From the NCBI GenBank assembly GCA_963576785.1, contig OY756142.1:2108001-2172000 (forward strand): a stretch of DNA of 64,000 nucleotides. Direction: 5' to 3'. The notes beneath the pieces are model-generated. The model did no database searches, had not been told where the DNA came from, and saw only the letters and a list, made by a program, of their open reading frames with translations. Shown here piece by piece: positions 33,260 through 44,946 of the stretch. Origin of the DNA: Chlorophyllum brunneum (lineage: Eukaryota > Basidiomycota > Agaricomycetes > Agaricales > Agaricaceae). A program made the translations under genes and the position numbers. Position 1 is the first letter of the stretch. The number at the start of each line of letters is the position of its first letter.

Positions 33260-34263
33260 ATGGCTTACGCTGCTACCTATGATGGGGGTTTTGCTCGCTC
33301 TATGTCGCGTCGCCCATCGATGGGATACACGGTTTCTGCCCCCGCCACTTACGGCCATGGAGGTTATGTTGACGCAGGACTAGATGTAGGTACAATCGAT
33401 TCCTGAATTTAATTTCCCGGACTCACTCAACACCTAGTATGCGCCAAATTCCTATCCAATGTATGCCCCTCAACCGAACACTGCAGTTGTTCCTCTCAGC
33501 AGGCGTCTCACTGGTCCTTGTGAGTCAGCTCTCGGCTCTTTGTGGCCTTCAGTACCCCTAAACGACAAATCTTCTCAGCAGGGTATGACGATGTCAACGA
33601 TTACACAGATGCGCCTTACTACGACGATATACCCGGAGGATACTCTCGTCCTGTAACGCCGCACCCACATATTCCCGGTACTTCTATGGTCACCATTCCT
33701 CCACCCATGCGTCACCGGAGACACTCCGCCGTTTCTTTCGTCACCCCTGGAAGTGGCAGGGAGATTTATTCTCAATACAGACATGGCGGTCGTCCCGGGT
33801 CAATGAGTATCAAGTTCAAGCGCAAGGGATCTTTCATGGCCGGCATTGGCCTTGATGAAGCACAATCCCACGTACGACTCTCCAACAATGACGCATACTC
33901 ACTGTATGATTTGCATGCAGATTCAAGGGGAAGAATTTTGTTGAAGGTTAAGGTAGAGAGTCTCGTTACTTCGTCCTGGATTGGGCCTTATTGTAATCTC
34001 CAGTGGGTTGGATATTCTTCGTTAACCTATGAAATCCCTTTGGATGGCTATGATGGGCACGTCAACTTATCAACACTCGCAAGGCGAGTTTCCAGAGCCT
34101 GCGTTCATTACTTGCAGGTAGGCCCTCGCTGCTTCACTTCTAGCTATACGTTAAGGACGGTAATCAGGCCAATGTCATCCCTGTCCTCTGGGATAGAGTA
34201 GAATTGCACCACCTCGAAGAGGTGTCGTATGGAGTCTGGCAGCCTATGCTCTCAACCCGTTGA
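33260..34263 (+). CDS. DUF6741-like conserved basidiomycete protein
   Basis: Exons join(33260..33385,33438..33519,33582..33952,34004..34117,34168..34263), 262 aa. Function unknown. The N-terminal ~130 residues are tyrosine-, glycine- and proline-rich and probably disordered (RRPSMGYTVS, YDDVNDYTDAPYYDD). From about residue 145 there is a compact conserved domain: MSIKFKRKGSFMAGIGLDEA, ADSRGRILLKVKWVGYSSLTYEIP, ARRVSRACVHYLQANVIPV, ending EEVSYGVWQPMLSTR. I recall this C-terminal pattern from many Agaricomycete hypothetical proteins. Splicing joins the conserved blocks cleanly. A TATA box sits ~185 bases upstream of the start. Confidence 0.82.
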
Positions 34264-34443
34264 CATGATATCTACTTTCTTTCGCCACTTCGTTTTTTGT
34301 TTTTTTTTGCTCATATAATCCAGTTCCTGGAACTTCATGCATTTCTGTACTCTAGTCTTTGGGAACTCCTAATGAGGTCTATGGTTTGTCTAGCAACGTC
34401 ATAACTTATCTGTGAGTAGGGTATTTATACAGGGCAGAGCGAA

Positions 34444-36078
34444 TTAGACTGTGAAAGGATTGCATTGACAAATTATACTCTTGACGACGAAGCTGGCAGC
34501 ACTACCCAACACCAAACCGCCAACCAAGCAGAAACTCGCTACTGTCGCCGCCACATCTACGTCTTCTACGCGACCTTTCAGCTTCGGGTTATGCTCGATA
34601 GAAGGAGCGCTCATCATGCACAAACTCGATAGGTAGCCGTTCGACCAACCGAAGACTAGCATTATGAGCATAAACATGAAGTCGGAATTGATGATAGGGG
34701 TAGACGTCATCATAAGGGATGGGCGTTGGACATTGCACATCAGAAAGAGGGGAATGAAAAGAGTCCGAGCGAGTGACAACGCGAGAAGGCGCCTGCGGGA
34801 CCATATAAGGAAGATAGGAAAGGAGCAAACATATCGGCCGAGGAAATCTCCAGTGTTGAACATGAGGAAATGGATAGAGGTAAATAGCAAAGGATGTGTT
34901 TCAGGGTTCACGGGTAAGATGGAGGTGGTGATAGGAGGGAAGACAGCCTATGCAGAGAGCAGGCATTCTGATGAGACCTTTCTTCCATTGCGCAGGAGAA
35001 GGTACGTACGAGTGTGATCAAGAAGACATATGCCACTGCGATTTCATATATGACGTTTGCTTTTGCTACCCTAACTGCCTGCCGTCTGTCATCACCTGCC
35101 TCACTCCTGCCTCGTGAGGCCAACGGCTGAGGTATAGATTCCAGAGAATGGCGGGTTCTAATAGCTTGATGCTCTAACGGTGCCGCGACGGCCTTGTAAG
35201 CTGGCGTGTTGATAAGCCAGTTGTGTGCGCCCGCACTCGCCACGAGGAACAAAGTTGACAAAGTGAAGAAAATGAAAGCGGATCGTTCCTCGGCACTACC
35301 ATCGCTAGCGAATGACTTGGATTTGCCCCAGGTTGATGCAGCAGCACTCATAACTTGAACCCCGCTGACTGCGACAGCTATTGCTGCTTGACCAGCCATG
35401 ACTGCTTGTAAGGCAGTAGGACCGAATAATGAAGCGACGGCAATAACCGCTGTTTGAAGGTATGAACCAGCAGCCGATTGAACTGCGCCATTGATTAAGA
35501 TAAAAGTGAAGAATAGTCCTGGAGGTAAGACGAAGAATGTGCTGACGACGAGAAGGAGGGTCAGTACCCCTATCCAGATTATCGCAACACGCGCCCGCCG
35601 TGAGGGACTAGTCTAAAGTTGTGCTTCGGTTAGAGATTAGCAGACATGCTGAGACGCAACTGACGTGTTTGGATGTGAGAGTTGCGTGGGCGAGGAAGAT
35701 GAAGTTTGCAGCAGTGCAAGAGATTGTAAGGTAGGAGCTGAAGGCATGTTCGATGCTGGAACCTGCGAGTCGCTTAAAGAAATATGGCATTGCGGTGATG
35801 ATGACTGCAAACGGAGGGCTGAGAGGTCTGGGGGTGGGCTGCTCGATGGGGACAGTATGCGCACCATTCCATGGCAGTAACACAGAGCACCCGAGTAAAA
35901 AATGAATCCACTTGATCTTCGAGTCGACAAGGCTGTCTGTTGATGGAGTTATCTTGGGCTGAGTGTTTTCAACGTCTTCTTCTCCTTGGTCCTGGTCCAA
36001 AGGCACGGTCTCTGGACCCTGGGGTATGGGGCGATAGAGAGCGTCGATGGAAAGAGAGCGTGTCCTGGAGGGTGACAT
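34444..36078 (-). CDS. Equilibrative nucleoside transporter (SLC29/FUN26 type)
   Basis: Exons complement(join(34444..34947,35010..35612,35665..35804,35865..36078)), 486 aa. ENT proteins move nucleosides down their gradient, in fungi mostly across the vacuolar membrane. The N-terminus is soluble and polar (~65 residues). Then come about eleven membrane segments: WIHFLLGCSVLLPWN near residue 58 (the PWN of TM1 is typical), GAVQSAAGSYLQTAVIAVASLFGP (TM4-5 signature), a long polar central loop (about 220-290), and FNTGDFLGRYVC near 340 (TM8, a GD.LGR hallmark). The end has a short polar tail (CQCNPFTV). The frame is intact. Confidence 0.9.
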
Positions 36079-36268
36079 GGTGGAGGGAAGGAGAGAGCCA
36101 AGGACGACGGGTATAAACGAGAGCCGACCAGTGACTGGTGACAGCCAAGGCGAGGATGACAGAAAAAGGATGGCGTCGCTCTGCCACCGCCTTCCTTATT
36201 CGGTTCTCTCGTACAATCGACAGCTCTCTCGGAAACCACTCAAACTAGATTTACTCCAGCTAAACAAA

Positions 36269-37522
36269 TTAAATATCCTTCGGAATAACCTGGTTCTCGC
36301 CCTTCTCAAGCACCATCTCCGTGAGGCGCCGTCTTTGCTGCACCTCCTTCCTGGCTTTTCTCGCAGCCTTGCGCTCAAGGTTCGCCATTTCCGCCTTGTG
36401 CTTCCACCTCATCTTCTTCCTCTCCTCCCTCTCCTCCTTCAGTCGTGCACGCCACTTGAACAGTCCTTCCGCGCGTGCCTCCTCTGGCTTCCTTCCATTA
36501 GCGTTTCTTAGTTCATGAGCGAGCATCTGTTTGAGTAACATCTTTGTCCGAATTTTATATTCCCTGAAGCGTTTGAGCTTCTTGGCCTTTGAGTGTGGGT
36601 TTGAAAGTTCCTTATGAAGGAACGGTTCCACCGGCGTGCCCTCATCCATGGCACTGCGCAGGTGGGGATTAACGACTGAGGCTAGGAAGGCGTCTTCTGA
36701 GGCACGAGGCAGCGGCGCATCTAATGATGGGCTAAACTTGGGGAACTGGTATGTGACTTGGGCAACCACATCGTGCGATGCGTCATAGCTTGATGCTAGA
36801 AGCTACGTGAGTACAAATCACATTACACGCGGGCGAGTAGCCATACGTTCTGGAATGCGGACTCTTTGTGGTTGAGGCCAAGGAATGGGAACGCGCTCTC
36901 CAGCGAAGTCCGGAAGACGCGGAACGGTGCTATTCGCGAACCGTTGCCAATCAAACCGTCGGTAGAACGGGTTCCAGAAAGGGTTTGTGGTGCCGAGGCG
37001 CTTCGCAAAGACACTGGTGGTGAAGTAGGTCATGATGTCGCGAGGACAAGAAGACGACGTACGGGACGACTTGTGCTTCCGAGGAGCCAGGTTGTGGGGG
37101 GAACTCGTAGTTACCCAAGAACAGTTGGCATCGGGAGTAGTGATAATTTTTGTTGCTCACAACCTTATCCTGTTCTCCGCTCTGCACAAACAGAACAGTT
37201 TCGTAAAGGTTCTCGCAGCATGAGACATACAGCTACTCACGACAGTGCCTTTTACAAACACCCTATTGCTCATCTTGTTGATACTCAACACCTCGTGCAA
37301 TGTATTCGCCTTGTCCCCCAACAGCCGAATCTGGTCCCCGGGCACCACATTCCAATACTTAATCCTATCGCCTGGCCTCACTGACTTAATGCCAGGATCC
37401 CGGATGCTGACTCGCTTCATCCATTTCTTGGGGAAGGGTAGCATATGCCGGAAATTGGTCGTCCATGGCGAGGTCGTCGCCCCCCGGATCAGTTGCAAAC
37501 GCGTGTAACCTTTGTATGTCAT
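36269..37522 (-). CDS. MRPL40: Mitochondrial large ribosomal subunit protein uL24m
   Basis: Exons complement(join(36269..36795,36847..37013,37063..37181,37241..37522)), 364 aa. A structural protein of the mitochondrial 54S subunit. The KOW-type core is SVRPGDRIKYWNVVPGDQIRLLGDK, near residues 45-70. Fungal-specific blocks follow: NKNYHYSRCQLFLGNYEFPP, VFAKRLGTTNPFWNPFYRRFDW, and a highly basic helical C-terminus (ERKAARKARKEVQQRRR). The start at 37522 (MTYKGYTRLQLIRG) is the first ATG in frame; the open frame runs further up without an ATG. It is codirectional with the transporter and MBP1. Confidence 0.88.
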
Positions 37523-37812
37523 GAGGAACCCTGGGTTATGTGGGAGTCTGAAGAAAGCTGGGGGCCCGCTGACCACGAAGAGCTGAGCGACGCGCTGGAC
37601 AGAGTTTCGAGACCGCGGCACAAAGACAAAAATGTCGGTCACATGACCCGCACTATTTTGTCACAGACTTGTGGGTTCGTATTTACACTTGGGTATCGTG
37701 TTACAGGGAAGAGGGCACAAAGCATCGGTATGATGACATATAAAGCCAATATGCACATACGAGTACGGCACTAGATTATTAACAACTTTGCTCACCCAGC
37801 CAGCGGAATCTG

Positions 37813-40280
37813 TCATCCAATTGGGACAGCTTTCGCACCACTCCATGCACTTGATGAAGAACTGGGCTCTTCAGACTCAAGAGTCTGTAGGACGATGGTG
37901 AGCCAAAGAAAAACAGAAACAGTACATAAACGCACCTCCAAAAGCATACCCAGAACCTGATCAACTTCCGATGGCGGTACACCACCACATCCAGCACCAA
38001 TCAGTCTCCTATACTCGCTCATTCGTCCGCTTGTCCCAGCCTCTGCTTGGAACACGACCAATTCATCAAACATCGTTTTCCGCTTCTTCCTATACTCCAT
38101 GATCTCCTCTCTCAACTGATCGCAAGCCCTCTTCAAGCCCTCTGGGTCCGTAGGTATAACCGAGTGTAAGTCGAGGAGATCTGAAATGTCCTCCGCTGCT
38201 TTCCGCTTTCCCTTGGCTTTCTCCGCCATCAGTGAGTCATCATCATCTATCTCGTCCTCAATCTCATAATGCACTGTCGCTTCTGTCACAATCAGCTCCC
38301 CATCTGCTGCGTCCCGGATCCTCTTTTCTCGAGCCTCTTCATCCTTCATCCATTTCTCCCACCCAAGCCTATACCGTCTCCCCATCTTCAAGGATAACTC
38401 GTCCTCGAGAGTATTCAATGATGATTTTGTTTGTATCAGTCCTTCTGCTTGAGTTTTCAGCTGACTGACTGTCCTTTGACTCTCCAGAATTTCCGCCTGG
38501 ATATTCGTCAACAAGGCGTGTGCTTGGTTCATGTCCCTCTCTTTATCTCTTAACTCTTGGTCAAACGATGCCGCCAAGCTATCCAACATTGACGCCATAT
38601 CGTTTACGCATCGCGTACTTGCACGCTGTGCTACAACCGAGTGGTGCAATGGTGGCCTGTCTCCGTTCGCGGGGGCGAATACGTAATTCGGACCTGAGTT
38701 TGGCGGTGGGAATGCGGCTTGCGCGTTGCGGAATGACATCGAAACAGCACGGGAAGTAGGGATGGGAGAGGAACGAAATTTCTCGTCCTCTAGAATGTAA
38801 TCCTCTGCACTCTTGCCATCGCCATTCACAATCTTCGGGTCAGCTCCGTGATCTATAAGAAGCTTGACGAGACGTTTGCTACGGCAACGAGCAGCCATAG
38901 TCAATGCTGTCTCTCCATCCTCGTCCTGGAAGTTAATGACATCGGCCAACTCCTTTGGATAGTCTGCTAGCCGGCCGAGAATAATTTCCATGTAGTATCG
39001 TGCCGCATGTGTCTTCCCTTTCGTCATAGCAATGTCCACCACATGATGGAACACCGTCCGATTGTAGTTATCGATATTCAGTGTTGACCGATGAAGAAGC
39101 TCGTAGAGTTCCTGGAATTTGCGGACATCGTAGTTGTTCGCGAACATCACGCTACGCATGAGCGCAGTCTGACCGGCCTTATTGACTTTGAAGATATCTG
39201 CGCCGGCCGTCAGGAGCAGCTTGACTATTCGAGTGCGTCCCATAGCACATGCCCAATGCAGCGAGGTGTGTCCATCATCGTCAATGGCCATGTTGGGTTC
39301 GAAATCCCCCGGTGGACTGATAAGAACCGGGGGAATTTGGTTAGAATCCGAGATGAAATATTCCAATATCTGATCTCCGTATGTCCTCGCATCACTACCT
39401 CCATTCAGCCTCGACTCCCCTTCTGATATATCTTCATACCTGTCCTCCCCGCCTCGTTGATACCGATTCCTTCGAGCCGTCGCTCGGTCATCACCCCCTG
39501 TGAGGCCCGCATAGGAAGGTCCAGGACTGTTTATAGGAGAAGGCGTACGTGAACTCGACGACGCTTCCGACGGCGAAGGTGTCATAGAGCCATCTTCCGA
39601 CCCACGCCCCGAAAGGCTGTCACGGTCCGAATCTTCTTCAACTATCTCCTGTACATTCCTCCGCGTTGATCGCGTGCTTATCACAGAGCTACTAGCACTT
39701 TGTTCCGTGGGCCCACTCCTGCGTGTTGGCTTGGTTGCGCTACTTGTGTTCGACACCAGATGCTTTGGGGCAAGTGGCGGGCTCTTTGCAGCAGGCTGGA
39801 ATTCAATTATAGGCCGTAAGATAGATTCACAATTGTATTGCTTGGCTAATGCCAATCCTCGCTCCAAAGGGATCCAAGTACCTGACCCGAGAGACAATCA
39901 GTACAGAACAGTGGTATTAATATTGGGGGAAATCGGACCGACCTTGGTACTTGCCATAACCACCCTGTACTTTTTCGTGCGTCCCCTTTTGAACCTCACG
40001 CTCCAAGACACGGGTACGCTGGGGTTTGTCGAATCCTGCGACCTTGAGTATCTGCGTCGCGTTCAGCCACGAGTCGTCTCGCCGTCGCATCACCGCAACT
40101 CCTTTACACATCCTAAACGCTCTCCCTTCAGCAAATAGCGCGTAAAATTTCGCCTATAGGACGTCTCACATCTCATAGACAGGTATACCACTGTACGTGG
40201 CCTAGAAATAAATCACCAATTAATGTCATGGAACACGACAGAGCAAGGTCAATTACCTTGAAGATCTGGGCATCTGGCAT
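37813..40280 (-). CDS. MBP1: APSES transcription factor, MBF subunit (Mbp1/Swi4 family)
   Basis: Exons complement(join(37813..37884,37936..39881,39943..40112,40170..40201,40257..40280)), 747 aa. This family drives G1/S transcription through ACGCGT boxes. The KilA-N/APSES DNA-binding domain is residues ~1-105, assembled from four exons: [58 protein letters not shown] serine-rich linker follows, then ankyrin repeats at ~275-430 ([50 protein letters not shown]). A coiled coil lies near 480-560 and a helical C-terminal heterodimerisation region with KGKRKA-type basic patches after it. The first two coding exons are only 24 and 32 bases. Confidence 0.93.
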
Positions 40281-40373
40281 GACGTCCGCCTTTGTTCAGC
40301 CAGCGGGAGCGTATGTTAAGCGATATTGTTTCTCGACAGCGCAATGGGCACCGTTTTGTTCCAGGCTAGTGAG

Positions 40374-41364
40374 TTAATCGTTCCAGGTGTTACTAAAGCC
40401 GACCTTGGAAATCGTGTCGCCCTTGACGCGTGAGGCAACAAACACAAATAAGGGCAGTGATTGTCCCAGGTCCACTTCGACTGTGGTCATTGTTTCATAG
40501 ATTCTTTTCAAGAACACCCGAAGAGTATACGAATAGTTCTCTGTTTCCTGTAACCCTCCCTCCTCCCCAAATCTGTCCCCGCATGAGTGTCCAGCATACT
40601 GACAGCTGGCTTGCCATGCACAAATTACCTCCTTCCAGTTCAATGTCGCTGCACCGCGGTAAAAATTGTGGTGATATAGTTGAACATCTGCAGTCCAATC
40701 ATACGACCTGGGTGATAGATATATTAGTGTATTCAAAGTGAATCAAAGAGACTCACCCAGCATGGGAGCCATCCCAGAAATCACGTGGCGAGGATTCAGT
40801 GATTTTTTTCAAAACCAACCCGGTAAAAAAAGAAGAGGAAGGACCTAGATTCCGGACCAGTACGATGCATCTGCAGTAGGTAGAGATCCCAGGCAATTCA
40901 AAAATAGAGATCCCGCCACAAGTTCACCATACCCGCCGAACGGGCACGGACATTACGGTGGGTATGGTCAGGAACTCCCTAGAACCAAAAAAAAAGTTTG
41001 CACGACCCACTCTGTTAGTGTTAATCCCAGGGCCTGGCACTGCAATCAGGGTTCCATCGAGGAAGGCAAAGTCCCGTTCGTCAATCGCCTTCCGCATCGT
41101 GAAACCGTATGTGAAAATCCGAATTGGCTGACCCCACCCACTCAATCCGGGGCCAGATTGTAACATTTTCGATCTTGGTGTACGAGTTACAGGCAGACGT
41201 GGGCAAACACTAAAAAAAGCAGTATCACCGAGTGGGGAGTCTAGCGCAACGTAGATTCTCCCATGTAGTTTGGTTTTGAGATGAGAATGCGGCTCTTGGG
41301 TATCTTGGTCAATAGGTTCACTGTGCCTCACTGAATATAGATTATCAAGACTTCGACCAACCAA
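40374..41364 (-). other. Two weak minus-strand ORFs, hypothetical
   Basis: ORFs 41364-40924 (146 aa, MVGRSLDNLYSV...) and 40736-40374 (120 aa) lie in the same direction and might be exons of one gene: a CACCCAG acceptor precedes VVRSYDW-like sequence near 40710. I recognise neither and see no membrane segment, signal or known motif. They may be relics or chance. The rest of 40281-42296 shows no gene. Confidence 0.25.
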
Positions 41365-41419
41365 CTTAAACCACGCTCCACGTCCTTTCCACTACCGGTT
41401 CAAAAGGCGAGTACTGGTA

Positions 41420-42227
41420 TATTATCGAGAGCTGATGTGGTACAAGCAGGGGTTTGTTAATCAAAACGCCAAGCGAATAACACTCAAGTTGGGTCCTAGT
41501 TGAACATTGAAGGTGGATTACTTGCACCGAATAGTTGCTTCATGTGATGGACCTCACCTGCGACCGTCATTTCCCAGGTCGCTATTAATAATTCCAACAA
41601 TCATGGCGATTCTTGCTACATCTCTTCTCGTGATACCCTTCCACCCAGCCATCTTGTACCGTCCACATATCTTGAATGTTTATCGCCTGCAGAAAGAAGG
41701 CACGCCACTCAACATTCACCATAGGTCCTACGGGTGCGGTTAGGGATATCGACTAATACGCATGGACTTGGGTTCTGACTTATCTTGAAGCTCGTATTGT
41801 GGTAGCAATTGAAAATGTAGGAACCGTCCTATGGCTGATGTGCCCAAGGGAGCTGTTTAGCACTGGCCTGCTATTTTTGCTTCTACGTCTACAGCAGTAT
41901 CCGGGACCGAAAGGCCGATGCAACTTCAGTCAAGATCCGATACCTATTCCAGGAACTCGCGTCTCTTTTCGCCGCCAGGGACAGCGTTTACTCTTGCCAG
42001 GCTCCGGGAGGAATAAAGGAGACATGCGGTCTTCTGTGCTTTTCCCAGCGACAGCATCATCGTCTCAGCCTCTGCTTCTTTGCTTCTGAGCACCGTTGTT
42101 TACCACATGAACAGAACATCTATCAGGCGGTAACATCACATTTTCCATACATCTCAGAGCGGTCAGGATGGACGAAGCCTGAGTTTGGGTTTTTCCAACT
42201 CTTAGAGCAGGGATTAAAGGACTGACG
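41420..42227. other. Intergenic region upstream of the metalloprotease
   Basis: About 0.8 kb with no supportable gene. It holds the upstream promoter of the M43 protease. Confidence 0.45.
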
Positions 42228-42235
42228 TATAAAAG
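42228..42235 (+). promoter_or_regulatory. TATA box of the M43 protease gene
   Basis: TATAAAAG, 62-69 bases upstream of the start codon, followed by a C-rich leader. Good placement for a strong, regulated fungal promoter. Confidence 0.6.
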
Positions 42236-42296
42236 GCCAAAAGGATGCTCAGGATCTACACCACAGCGGTCTTCACAATCCCTCCCCCCAGTTACA

Positions 42297-43370
42297 ATGT
42301 TCAAGTCCACATTCTTCATCATCCTAGCTGCTATTTCCGTCTTCGCGACCCCCCTCAACGTTACCGCAGGTCGCAGAGTTTGTGGTACGGTCACAACTCC
42401 TGAGAGGATCGCTGCGGCAGAGGCCCTTTTCCAAGCAAACAAAGTAGATGGCGAATTTACCCTTCTGGCTGCGACTGTACCCGTCCAATTCCACGTTATC
42501 AGCGAGGACGACACTCTGGACGGTGGCAACGTTCCGTACGTCGTCCGTGCTTGACTCAGCAGTAGGCCCATTGCTTAACTCAAGATCAGCGATTCTCAGA
42601 TCCAAGCCCAAATTGATGTCATGAATGAAGCCTATGCTCCTGCTGGCATCACTTGGACTCTCGCTGGTACTACCCGTACTGTGAACTCCAATTGGTTCAA
42701 TAACGTTGGTCCGGATAGCAGCCTGCAAACAGACATGAAGCGGTCACTCCGTGTTGGTGGCGCTACCACCCTCAACGTTTACACCGTTGGGTAGGCGATT
42801 TCCAGTTCACTTCTTGCCCCAGGAGGTTTTATAACGCTTTCTCAGCTTCGTCTCCGGGTCTGGTGCAGGCCTGCTCGGCTATTCTACTTTTCCTTCCGAT
42901 TACTCTGGCGACACCACAGACGATGGTGTTGTCATACTCTACTCCTCCGTCCCCGGTGGTACCACTGCTCCCTACAATCTCGGTCAGGTATGAACTATCC
43001 ACGATCACCAGAGAGATGACGGGACTCAACTCCGTGAAAAGACACTTACACATGAGTCCGGCCACTGGGTCGGTCTCTATCATACCTTCGAAGGTGGCTG
43101 CAGTGTCGACGGCGACCTGGTTTCTGACACCCCTCCTGAAGCTTCCCCCGCTTTTGGGTGCCCAACCGGTCGTGATACTTGCTCTGGTGGTGGTGTCGAC
43201 CCTGTCCGTAAGTATCCTTAATCCGCTCGGAGGCTGTCTTGATGTCAACGTTCTATTTTTTAGACAACTTCATGGATTACAGCGATGATTCTTGCATGAC
43301 TGGCTTCACCACTGGGCAGATCAGCCGTATGAAGAGCCAGATTGCCACCTTCCGTGGTATCAATGCTTAA
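42297..43370 (+). CDS. Secreted M43 (pappalysin-like) zinc metalloprotease
   Basis: Exons join(42297..42535,42590..42790,42846..42987,43042..43207,43264..43370), 284 aa. A secreted endopeptidase of the metzincin clan. Residues 1-~18 form a signal peptide ([16 protein letters not shown]). After a short propeptide the catalytic domain has the zinc site [12 protein letters not shown] (HEXXHXXGXXH, near residue 197) and a Met-turn [10 protein letters not shown] near residue 253. Eight or so Cys residues ([14 protein letters not shown]) suggest disulfides. Length matches short fungal M43B enzymes. Splicing at 43041/43042 is exactly what creates the zinc motif. A TATA box supports regulated expression. 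Confidence 0.93.
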
Positions 43371-43840
43371 TTTATTGTGCAAAAGCATAAAATGACCGTA
43401 TACATCAACGAAATTCAGAATTCACATATTTCGTTTTTGGGTTTCGTGTGAATGTCGGTGTCTGGAGTGGCACTTCTCCAGGAATATCGAGGACGTGATA
43501 GAAGAACGGCCTGTGTTGTAAGTTATGCCATGGCAACTGCGATTGGCTCGTGTCCTGCAGCCAGCTGATCGTTCACATGTGCCTGGTCGTGAAATATTCT
43601 TTCTGTGCTCTTGAGGAATGGATCGCTCTTCTACATTTAGGTACTGCTGAAGTTAAGCGTCGGTATAATATTGGTGCACAACACTCGAAGCGATTGGGAG
43701 ATACTTGGTTTGTATTGGCTCTGAAGGTGATATACGGGCATATTCGATGGGGGAGGGCGAGTGACAAAACATCTAAGCGCTGAATATTGCTCTCGATGAC
43801 AGCAGGTGTTGTACTGTATGTTCACTGTGGCTGCTGAGAT
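43371..43840. other. Convergent intergenic region
   Basis: 470 bases between the 3' ends of the protease and mS34 genes. ORFs are short and antisense to one another; nothing supportable. Confidence 0.5.
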
Positions 43841-44311
43841 CTATATGAGCGGACTGGGGACGGAAACAATAGGTGGCCCACATACAGGAGAAGTCGTAGA
43901 CTTTGCATCGATAATTCTTGATCGTCCTTCTCTCCAGACATACTTGAGACCTCCTCGGATAAGTTCTGGTTGAGGGCTTATCTTCTTCCCTGTAATACCA
44001 TGTCACGTCATCTTCCGACCTCCCAACCTAATGCTACACTGACCTCTCCAGTATAGGACTCCCCATGCTTTCCCATGCTTGCCTTCACACTTGAAGCGTG
44101 CACGTGTAACTTTCCAGTATGAATCCAACATCCGTTTCTCGGACCACCTCTTCTGGTGGACTTCCATACCCTCTATGTTCGGCGTTCGTGACAAAATTTC
44201 GTACAGGTTGCCACCGGATTTAGGCTTGAGCGCCGGTGGAAGCTGTTGAGGTAAAAGTTTCAGCAGAGACTTTGCAACGTCCTGTGAGAACCGAACGAGT
44301 GTGGGATACAT
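43841..44311 (-). CDS. Mitochondrial small ribosomal subunit protein mS34
   Basis: Exons complement(join(43841..43989,44044..44311)), 138 aa. A mitoribosome structural protein (MRP-S34 family). The diagnostic block is SYWKVTRARFKCEGKHGKAWGVLYWRGKK, in pieces SYWKVTRAR near residue 63 and HGKAWGVL near 77, which matches the YW.LTRVR...HGKAWGIL pattern of the animal protein. GGNLYEILSRTP near residue 37 is also typical. The splice at 44044/43989 restores GKK, as in the family. Start at 44311 (MYPTLVRFSQ) is preferred; an ATG at 44359 (MRFSTSLLLN) would add 16 residues resembling a mitochondrial presequence. Divergent from GatC. Confidence 0.85.
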
Positions 44312-44429
44312 TGCGGAAGTTGAGTTAACGTTGAGTAGGAGTGAGGTCGAGAAACGCATCAAATTAGTTGCTTCGTGAGAAAATACATCTGCTACGACAT
44401 TTCTACTTCTGCCACCAGTGCTCACGACA

Positions 44430-44870
44430 ATGTTCCGCCTTCGTGCACTGTTGACGCGTTGCAGGTCATATTCGACAAACATAAAGGCGGACGAGTATGG
44501 AATACCTGTTAGCCCGACCTGGTCTGTGACCAAGCTCTTATCTTCGTACCCGAGACCTACTGTCTCGTCTCAAACTCTTGTTCGTCTGCATGAACTTGCT
44601 GCTCTCGTCCCACCCGCGGAGGGCACGCCTGAGCATACTCACTTGCGGGAGGAGATATCGGAGCTTGTGAGGCTAGTCAAAGCAGTGAAGTTGGTTGATA
44701 CTCAGGGGGTCGCAACCGCAACGCGTTGGGGTAAAGAGGACGCGGATAGGCGAAATACAGAGTTTCCTGCGGAGGCTGCCCCAGGAGGGCAGGAATTGCT
44801 GAAGCATGCTGCTCGCGCACAAGAGGGGTTCTATCTGGTGGATGCTGATAGACAGGGAAAGACTTCGTAG
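44430..44870 (+). CDS. gatC: Glutamyl-tRNA(Gln) amidotransferase subunit C (GatC-like), mitochondrial
   Basis: Single exon, 146 aa. GatC stabilises the GatA-GatB amidotransferase that makes Gln-tRNA(Gln) in mitochondria. The N-terminus (MFRLRALLTRCRSYSTNI) is a basic presequence ending in a YST-type cleavage context. The GatC core follows: SQTLVRLHELAALVP, a helix ELVRLVKAVKLVDTQGV (the D-T-x-G-V turn is the family hallmark), and ELLKHAARAQEGFYLVDADR, equivalent to the C-terminal hairpin. An ATG at 44418 would add four residues. It shares a ~120-base promoter with mS34. Confidence 0.82.
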   Translation: MFRLRALLTRCRSYSTNIKADEYGIPVSPTWSVTKLLSSYPRPTVSSQTLVRLHELAALVPPAEGTPEHTHLREEISELVRLVKAVKLVDTQGVATATRWGKEDADRRNTEFPAEAAPGGQELLKHAARAQEGFYLVDADRQGKTS

Positions 44871-44946
44871 ATAAGGAGGTTGGCATCAAATTAAGGTGAG
44901 GTGAAATAGTATGTTATGTGATTGCGGGAACATGCTAATGGATAGA

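Noticed and set aside
40374..41364. A confident gene from the two minus ORFs
   Set aside because: No motif, no clear splice pairing across 40737-40923 and no family recognised; kept only as a weak feature.
44312..44533. Long minus-strand ORF extension upstream of mS34
   Set aside because: It overlaps the GatC start and its sequence is unconserved; the mS34 core begins at MYPTLV or MRFSTS.
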